Part shown: in pieces, positions 6,884 to 14,595 of the stretch
How positions within the stretch are numbered: the first letter of the stretch is position 1
How the letters are laid out: each line of letters begins with the position of its first letter
NCBI RefSeq assembly: GCF_001507335.1
Contig: NZ_LMAH01000009.1
Location: 1-64,000 of the forward strand
Origin: Chryseobacterium sp. JAH
Lineage (GTDB): Bacteria > Bacteroidota > Bacteroidia > Flavobacteriales > Weeksellaceae
DNA: 64,000 nucleotides
Reading direction: 5' to 3'
Notes under the pieces: generated by a model
The model's input: only the letters and a program-made list of their open reading frames with translations
Told to the model about the DNA's origin: nothing
Database searches by the model: none
Translations under genes and position numbers: made by a program

Positions 6884-8413
6884 CTACTTACTGATTACTT
6901 TATACTTAGGAACCAACATTTTCATTACTGTCCATGCGATCAGATAAGCGACTGCACAGATGGAGAAAATAATCATGTATCCTTTGTCGATACCGTCTGA
7001 AACTACGGCTCCTGATTTTTCCAGTTGCTCAAAGAATCCATCCGGCAAACGATCGTTAACGTATTGAGGATATTTTTCCAGCAAAGGAACTCCGTCTACG
7101 GTTGACCATGCTTTGTGTGCGTGATCAAATAAAACTCCTGAAGATTTATTAATGATAAACGATCCGATTCCTCCTGCCATTCCGCCAATTCCTGTGATGG
7201 TTGCGATGGCTTTTTTCGGGAACATATCTCCTACAGTTGAGAAGATATTCGCAGACCATGCCTGGTGTGCTGCTCCTGCAACTCCGATGATTAAAACCGG
7301 AATCCAATAGGTTGCTGTTCCTAATGGTTGTGCTAATAATGCCAGCAAAGGAAAAAATGCGAAAATTAACATTGCTTTCATTCTTCCAGTGTAAGCGTTC
7401 ATTCCCTTCTTTTCAACAAAATATTTTGGAAGCCATCCACCGATAATCGACAGCAAAGTAATCATGTATAAAACGAATAATGGAAGTGCACTTTCAGTTG
7501 AATCCATTCCGTAAACTGAACTTAAATAGGCCGGAGTCCAGAATAAGAAGAACCACCAAACACCGTCTGTCATGAACTTTCCGAAAGCAAAAGCCCAGGT
7601 CTGTCTGTAGCTGAAACATTCTTTAAAAGTAAATACTTTTTCAGGAACTGAAGTGTCTTCATTCGGAAGATCGTCCTGATCCTGATTGATATACGTTAGT
7701 TCGTGCTCGTTAACTCTCTTGTGTAAATGTGGCTTTTTGTAAACGAATACCCAAAGTCCCATCCATACAAATCCTAAAGCACCGATGATGATAAATGCCC
7801 ATTCCCAACCCATTGATTTTGCAATAAAAGGTATGGTAAGCGGTGCTGCCAGAGCTCCAACCGTCGCTCCTGCGTTCCAGATACTTGTAGAAAATGCTCT
7901 GTCTTTTTTAGGGAAATATTCCGCTGTTGTTTTTATTGCTGCAGGGAAATTTCCTGCCTCACCAATCGCCAATACAAAACGTGCAAATATGAATAAAGTT
8001 ACACTCGTGCTGATGATTGCAGAAGTGTTTGAAACTGTTCCGATCAATTCCTTAGAACCATGAAAACCAGCTGCCCAGTTTCCGGTAAGGATTCCTGAGG
8101 TTGCGATTCCACAGAATGCGTGTAAAACTGCACCCACAGACCAAACTCCGATTGCCCAAAGGAAACCTTTTTTAGTATCCATCCAGTCCACAAATTTTCC
8201 TGCGAAAAGCATTCCCACTGCATAAAATATGGAGAATAACGCGGTGATATTTCCGTAATCGTTGTTATTCCAGTGAAATTCCGGTGCGATAAAATCTTTC
8301 CACGTCAAAGATAAAACCTGACGATCCAGATAATTGATCGTTGTTGCGAGAAATAAAAGAAGACAGATCGTCCACCTATATTGTGTCGGCTTAAGAGATT
8401 TAACTGAACTCAT
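6884..8413 (-). CDS. exuT: Hexuronate transporter, MFS family (ExuT-like)
   Basis: Inner-membrane importer, probably for galacturonate/glucuronate with protons. The 509-residue protein has the major facilitator pattern: NYLDRQVLSLTW in the first helix, GKFVDWMDTKKG between helices 2 and 3 (the MFS loop motif), GEAGNFPAAIKTTAEYFPKK in helix 4-5 as in the anion:cation symporter subfamily that includes ExuT, and further helices to about residue 505. It starts 11 bp downstream of the aldolase gene, so the two are in one operon. Context gives hexuronate as substrate; a glucarate- or gluconate-type substrate cannot be excluded from sequence alone. Confidence 0.88.
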   Translation of the reverse strand: MSSVKSLKPTQYRWTICLLLFLATTINYLDRQVLSLTWKDFIAPEFHWNNNDYGNITALFSIFYAVGMLFAGKFVDWMDTKKGFLWAIGVWSVGAVLHAFCGIATSGILTGNWAAGFHGSKELIGTVSNTSAIISTSVTLFIFARFVLAIGEAGNFPAAIKTTAEYFPKKDRAFSTSIWNAGATVGALAAPLTIPFIAKSMGWEWAFIIIGALGFVWMGLWVFVYKKPHLHKRVNEHELTYINQDQDDLPNEDTSVPEKVFTFKECFSYRQTWAFAFGKFMTDGVWWFFLFWTPAYLSSVYGMDSTESALPLFVLYMITLLSIIGGWLPKYFVEKKGMNAYTGRMKAMLIFAFFPLLALLAQPLGTATYWIPVLIIGVAGAAHQAWSANIFSTVGDMFPKKAIATITGIGGMAGGIGSFIINKSSGVLFDHAHKAWSTVDGVPLLEKYPQYVNDRLPDGFFEQLEKSGAVVSDGIDKGYMIIFSICAVAYLIAWTVMKMLVPKYKVISK

Positions 8414-8424
8414 AGTTAATGTAT

Positions 8425-9084
8425 TTATTTTAAAGTCTGAATGATATCCAGCACTTTTTTGGTTTCAATTTCTATTGTCGCATAGTCTTTCGCAAGCATC
8501 AATTCTTTGCTTACCAGCTTGCTTCCCATTCCTACTGCAGAAACTCCGGCCTTAAACCAGCTTTCAATGCTTTCCTTCGTAGTATCAACTCCTCCGGTCG
8601 GCATAAATTTCAGATTCGGGAAAACATCTTTGATGGCACTCATAAATCCTGGTCCTAAAGCGTTCCCCGGGAATAATTTAATGAAAGTTACCCCTGCCGT
8701 TTCAGCCTCAATAATTTCAGTCGGAGTCATACAGCCCGGGCTGTACAACAGATCTTTTGGAATTAAAAATGCTGCAACTTCCGTCACAAAACCCGGACTG
8801 ATAAAGAAATCCGCACCTGCTTTATAATATTCTTCAGCTTGCTGTACATTTTTAATGGTACCGATTCCAAGAAGCATTCCAGGCATTTCTGCATTACGTA
8901 CTTCTATCATTTTTGTGAAATTGCTCAATGCAGCTTCTCCACGGCTGGTATATTCTACCGCACGGATTCCTGCTTTGTAAAGCGATCTCAATATCTCTAA
9001 AGTTACCGTTTCATCAGCATTGTAATACAGAGGCAAAGCTCCCTGATCAATAATGGTGTTTGTAACTAATTGAATTTTTGTCAT
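8425..9084 (-). CDS. eda: KDPG/KHG aldolase
   Basis: Splits 2-keto-3-deoxy-6-phosphogluconate into pyruvate and glyceraldehyde-3-phosphate, the end of the uronate pathway. The 219-residue class I aldolase has the Schiff-base lysine in TFIKLFPGN (K136), the catalytic glutamate in AVEYTSRG (E44), and the phosphate-binding PTGGVD and VGMGSKL segments near the C-terminus. It is the first gene of an eda-exuT pair. Its own promoter should lie in the 256 bp upstream, where no clear consensus was found; a small GATGG/CCATC hairpin is at about 9118-9136. Confidence 0.95.
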   Translation of the reverse strand: MTKIQLVTNTIIDQGALPLYYNADETVTLEILRSLYKAGIRAVEYTSRGEAALSNFTKMIEVRNAEMPGMLLGIGTIKNVQQAEEYYKAGADFFISPGFVTEVAAFLIPKDLLYSPGCMTPTEIIEAETAGVTFIKLFPGNALGPGFMSAIKDVFPNLKFMPTGGVDTTKESIESWFKAGVSAVGMGSKLVSKELMLAKDYATIEIETKKVLDIIQTLK

Positions 9085-9340
9085 TTTGTTTTAATTATTT
9101 TGTTGAAAATAATCTTTGATGGAGGTTTATCCATCCTTTGGTGTGCTGTCCCTTCAAGGACTTTATTAGCTTGATTTTTTTGAACACAGAGTTTACAAAG
9201 TTTTTTTTCTGCTAACTGTTTTTTAGTTTCACAAAGCCGCTTCGTTAAAAAAACAATCATTAAATTTTAAATATGATGACTTCTTTTATTTTGAAAACTT
9301 CTTGAGCCTACTAACAAAGCTAACAGCCAAAAGCAAAAAA

Positions 9341-10348
9341 CTACCTCTTGATTCTTCCTCCTGAGTTTCCAGCCATTACTTCGAGGATATCTTCTGCGCT
9401 GCAGTAATTGATATCTCCTAAAATGGTGTGTTTGATGGCACAGGCTGCGTTGGCAAAATTTAAAGCTTTTTCGTCATCGAAGTTTAATAACCCATAAATC
9501 AGACCTGCAGCAAAAGCATCTCCCGTCCCGATTCTGTCTACAACTTGGTCTATTTCTAAAAATCTAGTTTCAAAATAATTCCCGTTAATCAAAGCTCTTC
9601 CCTGCGTTTGCTGAGAACTTGCCGTAACACCGATTCTTATTTTGTCGAAAATTTTATGGATGGATGGACACTGTTTTTTTAATTCTTCACAAGCTTCCAT
9701 GAAACCTTGCTGATCTGATGAAAACTGAGTTCCCAAAATTTCATTGATCTCATTTACCCCACCGATGAAAATCGTTGAGTAAGAAACCAGTTCTTTTAAA
9801 ACCTCATTTCCGTTTTTACCATATTTCCAAAGGTTGGAACGGTAAGCCGGATCAGTGGTCACTTCAATTCCCATTTCTCTGGCAGTCAACAAACCTTCTT
9901 TCAAAGTTTCGTAAGCACCTTCAGATATTCCAGGGCTGATGCCTGTCCAGTGGAAATAGTCACAACCTTCAAAAGCTTTTTTCCAGTCAACCTGCTCGGG
10001 TTTGATGTTCGCAAAAGAACCATTCAGTCTGTTGTACGCAATTCTGCTCGCACGAACAGATGCACCAACTTCAAGGAAATACAAACCTAAAGGATGTTCA
10101 TTTTTATTGATGAAAGTCGTATCGATCCCAAAACTTTTGATGAAAGACAGTGCAGATTCTCCCACAAAATCATCAGAAACATTGCTGATATGCGTCACGT
10201 TGCAACCCATCGTCGCCAATGAAGAAGCTACGTTGAGCTCAGTTCCGCCGAAAAAGAATTCCATCTCGTGGCTCTGTTTCATTGTTTTGTTTCCGGGAGG
10301 TGAAAGCCTCATGATTACTTCACCGAAAGTAAGTATTTTGCTAGCCAT
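9341..10348 (-). CDS. kdgK: 2-keto-3-deoxygluconate kinase (PfkB family)
   Basis: Phosphorylates KDG to KDPG. The 335-residue PfkB-type kinase has the N-terminal FGEVIMRLSPPG and FFFGGTELNVASSLATMG blocks and the second PfkB signature GTGDAFAAG at 274-282, with D277 the catalytic base. PfkB enzymes act on many sugars; the assignment rests on its place between uxaC and eda, which would otherwise lack the connecting kinase. It has gaps of 256 bp downstream and 325 bp upstream, so it is probably transcribed alone. The sequence after 9340 on the plus strand is AT-rich and non-coding. Confidence 0.88.
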   Translation of the reverse strand: MASKILTFGEVIMRLSPPGNKTMKQSHEMEFFFGGTELNVASSLATMGCNVTHISNVSDDFVGESALSFIKSFGIDTTFINKNEHPLGLYFLEVGASVRASRIAYNRLNGSFANIKPEQVDWKKAFEGCDYFHWTGISPGISEGAYETLKEGLLTAREMGIEVTTDPAYRSNLWKYGKNGNEVLKELVSYSTIFIGGVNEINEILGTQFSSDQQGFMEACEELKKQCPSIHKIFDKIRIGVTASSQQTQGRALINGNYFETRFLEIDQVVDRIGTGDAFAAGLIYGLLNFDDEKALNFANAACAIKHTILGDINYCSAEDILEVMAGNSGGRIKR

Positions 10349-10385
10349 ATTTTAATAAATACTCTGTTTAATATCTGCTGTTACT

Positions 10386-10478
10386 TTAACGCAAAGTGCG
10401 CTAAGATTTTCTTTTTTAAACCCGATGTATATTTTTAAGTTCGCAAAGGCGTTCTACTCAGCCAAGCTCACAAAGACT
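10386..10478 (+). repeat. Dispersed repeat family C, copy 2
   Basis: AACGCAAAGTGCGCTAAGAT, TTTCTTTT, then GTTCGCAAAGGCGTTCTAC, TCAGCCAAG, CTCACAAAG. Same block order as 6664-6740, with a longer middle. It lies just upstream of kdgK. Confidence 0.65.
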
Positions 10479-10520
10479 TTTCAAGTTTAGAAAAATTGCA
10501 GATAGGTAAATTATTATTTT

Positions 10521-10652
10521 TTTAAACCATTAAGATTTATTAAGGAGTTGAGAATAGTTGAGTTTAGCTTCGCTTTAAGCAGTCTGCTTAATAAAATCTA
10601 AGATTTTATGCTTAAAAAACCTTAACTCCTTAATTATCCTTAATGGTTCAAA
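10521..10652. repeat. 132 bp miniature element with 29 bp terminal inverted repeats
   Basis: The left end 10521-10549 (AAACCATTAAG ... TTAAGGAGTT) and the right end 10624-10652 (AACTCCTTAA ... CTTAATGGTT) are inverted copies matching at 25 of 29 positions. Between them are smaller dyads (TTTAAGCA with TGCTTAA; TAAAATCT with AGATTTTA), so the whole unit can fold into a branched hairpin. It fills the gap between kdgK and uxaC, 21 bp after the uxaC stop, and has no coding capacity. MITE-like or a large 3' structure. Confidence 0.65.
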
Positions 10653-10673
10653 TTTTATTATTTAATTCGAAAT

Positions 10674-12071
10674 TTAAAAATCGAAATAATTTTTAGCATT
10701 ATGATAACAGATGTCGGAGATGGTTTTCCCGATCAGTTCCATGTCGTCCGGCAATTCGCCGTTTTTCATTTCTTCTCCGAAAAGATTACACAATACTCTT
10801 CTGAAATATTCATGTCTCGGGTAAGATAAGAAACTTCTGGAATCTGTCAACATTCCTACGAAACAGCTGATCAATCCCATGTTTGAGAGGGCATTCATCT
10901 GCTTGATCATTCCGTCTTTCTGATCCAAAAACCACCATCCGGAACCGAACTGCACTTTTCCTTTGATACTGCCGTCATTAAAATTCCCGATCATAGTTGC
11001 GAAAATTTCGTTATCGGCAGGATTTAAGTTATATAGTATTGTTTTGGTCAGTTTGTCTTTTCCATCTAAAGCGTTTAACAATTTAGACAAAGTTTCAGCC
11101 TGCACGAAGTCACCGATAGAATCCCATCCTGTATCAGGACCTAAAATTCTGTGCATTCTTTCGTTGTTGTTTCTCAAAGCTCCCAAGTGGAACTGCTGAA
11201 CCCATCCGAATTTGTGATATGTTTCGCCTAAGAATAATAAAATAGCAGTTTTGAACTGATTCACCTGCTTTTCAGCGATCACTTTTCCTGAAATTTTATC
11301 ATTGAAGATCGCACTCACTTCAGCTTCTGTAGCTTCTTCGAAAGAAATATTGTTCAGGCCGTGGTCGCATAATCTGCATCCGTTTTCGTGGAAATATTCT
11401 ACTCTTTTTAATAACGCATCGCACAAAGTCTGGTAAGAATTGATTTCAATTCCTGCCGACTCGCCCAATTTAGAAATATAATCTGCGAAGTTGTGGTTTT
11501 CAATTAAAATCGCTTTATCCGGACGGAAAGCCGTACTTACTTTAATGCTGAAATCGCTTTTCGCCAAATCCTGATGGTAATTTAAAACATCAATCGGATC
11601 TTCGGTGGTGCACAAAGATTCTACGTTCATCATTTTAAGCAAACCTCTTGTCGACTTTTCAGGAGTCTGAAGTTGTGCCGTAATGTTGTCGTAAATATCT
11701 GATGCGTTTTTTTCGTTTAATAATTCATCAATTCCGAAATAACGCTTCAGTTCTAAATGCGTCCAGTGGTACAAAGGATTTCTCAACGTGTAAGGAACCG
11801 TTTTTGCCCAAGCTTCGAATTTTTCTTTGTCTGAAGCGTCACCCGTGATGAATCTTTCATTCACGCCCATTGTACGCATTGCACGCCATTTGTAATGGTC
11901 ACCTGCAATCCAAACTTTAGAAATATTTTCGAAAACCGTATCCTCAGCGATATCTTTTGGAATCAAATGATTATGATAATCAATGATCGGTTGTTTTTCC
12001 GCAAAATTGAAGTATAATTCTTCCGCGTATTTATTTTGTAATAAAAAGTTATCTGTAATAAAAGATTTCAT
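10674..12071 (-). CDS. uxaC: Glucuronate/galacturonate isomerase
   Basis: Converts galacturonate to tagaturonate (and glucuronate to fructuronate), the first step of the isomerase branch. The 465-residue protein is of family length. The amidohydrolase-fold metal motif is in PIIDYHNHLIPKDIA (H33, H35), and further blocks typical of UxaC are DHYKWRAMR, STAFRPDKA, FGSGWWFLDQKDGM and MLTDSRSFLSYPRHEYFRR. It is the third gene of a kduI-kduD-uxaC operon (18 bp after kduD), so both uronate branches are switched on together. Confidence 0.96.
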   Translation of the reverse strand: MKSFITDNFLLQNKYAEELYFNFAEKQPIIDYHNHLIPKDIAEDTVFENISKVWIAGDHYKWRAMRTMGVNERFITGDASDKEKFEAWAKTVPYTLRNPLYHWTHLELKRYFGIDELLNEKNASDIYDNITAQLQTPEKSTRGLLKMMNVESLCTTEDPIDVLNYHQDLAKSDFSIKVSTAFRPDKAILIENHNFADYISKLGESAGIEINSYQTLCDALLKRVEYFHENGCRLCDHGLNNISFEEATEAEVSAIFNDKISGKVIAEKQVNQFKTAILLFLGETYHKFGWVQQFHLGALRNNNERMHRILGPDTGWDSIGDFVQAETLSKLLNALDGKDKLTKTILYNLNPADNEIFATMIGNFNDGSIKGKVQFGSGWWFLDQKDGMIKQMNALSNMGLISCFVGMLTDSRSFLSYPRHEYFRRVLCNLFGEEMKNGELPDDMELIGKTISDICYHNAKNYFDF

Positions 12072-12089
12072 TTCTGTAAAATTCTTGTG

Positions 12090-12872
12090 TTATTCATTAG
12101 CAGGTTTCCCGATGGTGGCCAAAATACCTCCATCCACATAAATAATGTGTCCGTTGATAAATTTACTTGCATCTGAAGCTAAGAAAATAGCCGTTCCTGC
12201 AAGATCTTCGGGATTTCCCCATCTTCCTTCCGGAGTTCTGCTGATGATAAAATCGTTAAACGGATGTCCGTCTACTCTGATTGGTTCTGTCTGAGTCGTT
12301 GCAAAATATCCGGGACCGATACCGTTCACCTGAATATTGTGTTTCGCCCATTCTGTTGCTAAATTTTTGGTCAGCATTTTCAGTCCGCCTTTTGCAGAAG
12401 CATACGCCACTACATTATCACGGCCAAGCTCACTCATCATAGAGCAGATATTAATGATTTTACCAGACTGTCTTTTGATCATGTGTTTCCCAACCAGTTG
12501 AGACATTATGAAAGGACCGGTAAGATCTACATCGATTACTTTTCTAAAGTCTGCAACATCCATCTCTAAAGCCGGAACACGTTTGATGATTCCCGCATTA
12601 TTGACCAGAATGTCTATTTTCCCATGTGTAGCAAGCATTAATGATACTTTCTGAGCGGCTTCACGTTCATCTGTCACATCAAAAAGATATCCTGTAGCAC
12701 TATATCCTTTACTGTGATAATATTCCAAGGCTTCATCTAATTTAGAGGGAGTTGTACTTGTGATTGCCAGTTCAGCACCAGCGGAGGCAAGACCTTCAGC
12801 CATTGCCATTCCTAATCCGTGAGTACCGCCGGTTACTACGGCTACTTTTCCGGATAAATCGAATAAATTCAT
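12090..12872 (-). CDS. kduD: DKII reductase (2-deoxy-D-gluconate 3-dehydrogenase type), SDR family
   Basis: Reduces 3-deoxy-D-glycero-2,5-hexodiulosonate (DKII) to KDG with NAD(P)H. The 260-residue short-chain dehydrogenase has the cofactor motif TGGTHGLG at 14-21, NNAG at 91-94, and the catalytic S144, Y157 and K161 (YASAK). The C-terminal FLASDASKFINGHIIYVDGG is typical of the family. Sequence alone gives an SDR; the KduD role comes from the 10 bp spacing after kduI and the surrounding pathway. Confidence 0.93.
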   Translation of the reverse strand: MNLFDLSGKVAVVTGGTHGLGMAMAEGLASAGAELAITSTTPSKLDEALEYYHSKGYSATGYLFDVTDEREAAQKVSLMLATHGKIDILVNNAGIIKRVPALEMDVADFRKVIDVDLTGPFIMSQLVGKHMIKRQSGKIINICSMMSELGRDNVVAYASAKGGLKMLTKNLATEWAKHNIQVNGIGPGYFATTQTEPIRVDGHPFNDFIISRTPEGRWGNPEDLAGTAIFLASDASKFINGHIIYVDGGILATIGKPANE

Positions 12873-12882
12873 GTAGAAAAAA

Positions 12883-13719
12883 TTACTTTAGTTCGTTAGT
12901 TTTAACAGCATCCATGTCGCCATAATCCATATTTTCTCCTGCCATTCCCCAGATAAAGGTGTAGTTGGAAGTACCAACTCCTGAGTGAATAGACCATTCC
13001 GGAGACAAGACTGCTTCATTGTTTTTCATAAAGATATGACGGGTCTCGTTCGGCTGGCCAAGAAAATGGCTTACCGCCTGCCCTTCTTCAAGATCAAAGT
13101 AAAAATAAGCTTCCATTCTTCTGGTATGCGTGTGAGAAGGCATGGTGTTCCAAACACTTCCTTCATGCAACTCTGTCATACCCATTTGCAATTGGCAGGT
13201 TTCCAATACACTGTTGACAATCAATTTGTTAATCGTACGTCTGTTAGCGTATTTCGCTTCTCCTAGTTCTACAATTTCGGCTTCATTTTTGGTGATTTTC
13301 TTTGTAGGGAAAGTATGGTGTGCAGGAGCTGAGTTAAAATAGAATAAGGTCTGACCCTCATTTCCGTTTTCAAAAACAACATCTTTTGCCCCTTTTCCTA
13401 TATATAAAGCTTCCTTATTTCCAAGCTCGAAAATCTCTCCGTCAACGGTTACCTTTCCGGCAGCGCCCACGTTGATGATTCCCAATTCTCTTCTGTCAAG
13501 AAAGTTTTCTGCCTTCAGATCATCAGTAGGTTCAAGTTTCAATGCGCTGTTTACAGGCATTACACCTCCTACGATCATTCTGTCGTACATAGAATACACT
13601 ACATTGATCTGATCTTCATTAAATAAATCATTGATAAGAAACTCCCTTCTCAGGTCTTCAGTTGTATATTTTTTTACATCTTCGGGATGGTGGGCGTATC
13701 GAAATTCCGATTTTGTCAT
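12883..13719 (-). CDS. kduI: 4-deoxy-L-threo-5-hexosulose-uronate isomerase
   Basis: Isomerises DKI (5-keto-4-deoxyuronate, from unsaturated uronate) to DKII. The 278-residue cupin has the same length as E. coli KduI, and the zinc ligands expected for the family are present: H196 and H198 (PSHTHTRRMEAYFYF), E203 and H245. It is the first gene of the kduI-kduD-uxaC operon. A LacI-type palindrome (13772-13783) lies 53 bp upstream of the ATG, so repression by the LacI protein is likely. Confidence 0.96.
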   Translation of the reverse strand: MTKSEFRYAHHPEDVKKYTTEDLRREFLINDLFNEDQINVVYSMYDRMIVGGVMPVNSALKLEPTDDLKAENFLDRRELGIINVGAAGKVTVDGEIFELGNKEALYIGKGAKDVVFENGNEGQTLFYFNSAPAHHTFPTKKITKNEAEIVELGEAKYANRRTINKLIVNSVLETCQLQMGMTELHEGSVWNTMPSHTHTRRMEAYFYFDLEEGQAVSHFLGQPNETRHIFMKNNEAVLSPEWSIHSGVGTSNYTFIWGMAGENMDYGDMDAVKTNELK

Positions 13720-13771
13720 ACTCTAGATTTTAAACTTAAATTACGGTTTCTAAAAACCTGTTAAACATTGC

Positions 13772-13783
13772 GTAATCGATTGC
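13772..13783. promoter_or_regulatory. LacI-type operator in front of kduI
   Basis: GTAATCGATTGC, a near-perfect 12 bp palindrome with a central CG, the hallmark of LacI-family operators. It lies 53 bp upstream of the kduI start and differs by one base from the perfect palindrome at 14462-14473 on the susC side. On the minus strand a TAAGTTTA (-7-like) lies between it and the kduI ATG, which would place the operator near the promoter. Confidence 0.7.
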
Positions 13784-14461
13784 ATTAAATTACACTTAAA
13801 TTGTACAGAAATACTTGTCGATAAATATATAGATAATATGTATTCCGTTAACAAAAAATTCATCTAAATTTATATCACATTGAATTTCAATTAAATAAAA
13901 TAGATATTATAAAAAAAATTAAGAAATTTTAAGAATTTTATTCGTAAGATTTTTAACGAAATTAAGTTTAAACGATGTGCAAAATAAAAATCATGCCACA
14001 AAATATGATTATGATATCACTCATATCAATAAGTAATAATAGAATGAAAAAAATTCTATTGCAATGTTAAATTATGACAATTTAATGTCAATTAGAAAAC
14101 AGTCATTTTTTTTCCAAGTGAAAAACTGATAAAAATCACATAAATTTTCATAAACCTCAAGCTTGACTACATCATTTGGGAATTTTTTGATTCGAAATTA
14201 CGGCAGTTTTTATACCATTTTCAGGAATTTCATCCCTCAAAAACTATATAATTTTACATTTTTTTTAATATTTAAATAAATTCAGACAAAAGAAATAAAC
14301 AATTTAAAATCAACAAGTTAAATAAAATTCAATGCTTAATATTTTCTTTTTTTAAACATTTTAAAGATGTAAGTTAATGAAAAAATAATATTTTTTTCTT
14401 TGTGTATTGGAAAATAATATTAGTTTAGAAGCCACGATAATAATGTGTTGTGAAAAATTAC
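13784..14461. other. Non-coding core of the divergent kduI/susC control region
   Basis: The full gap between kduI and susC is 876 bp, the longest non-coding stretch in the window. This inner part is very AT-rich, with long A and T runs and no open frame of note on either strand. It is bracketed by the two LacI-type palindromes. No clear Bacteroidetes -33/-7 pair could be assigned for susC. A long AT-rich leader before susC is common in polysaccharide loci. Confidence 0.6.
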
Positions 14462-14473
14462 GCAATCGATTGC
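14462..14473. promoter_or_regulatory. LacI-type operator in front of susC
   Basis: GCAATCGATTGC, a perfect 12 bp palindrome with central CG, flanked by TAC and ACA. It lies 123 bp upstream of the susC ATG. Together with 13772-13783 it suggests that one LacI protein controls both the intracellular operon and the outer-membrane/enzyme operon. Confidence 0.75.
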
Positions 14474-14595
14474 ACAAGAACCGCGTAAAATAAGACATAA
14501 AATCAAACAGAGTACTTAAAATCCACAAAAAACTAAGCGGAAGGTCTTCAAAACACTTTTTGGCTACACTTTAAAAACTATATAAGGATATAATA

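Noticed and set aside
13784..14461. Small non-coding RNA in the long kduI/susC gap
   Set aside because: No stable hairpin with a T run or clear promoter was found; the stretch is only AT-rich.
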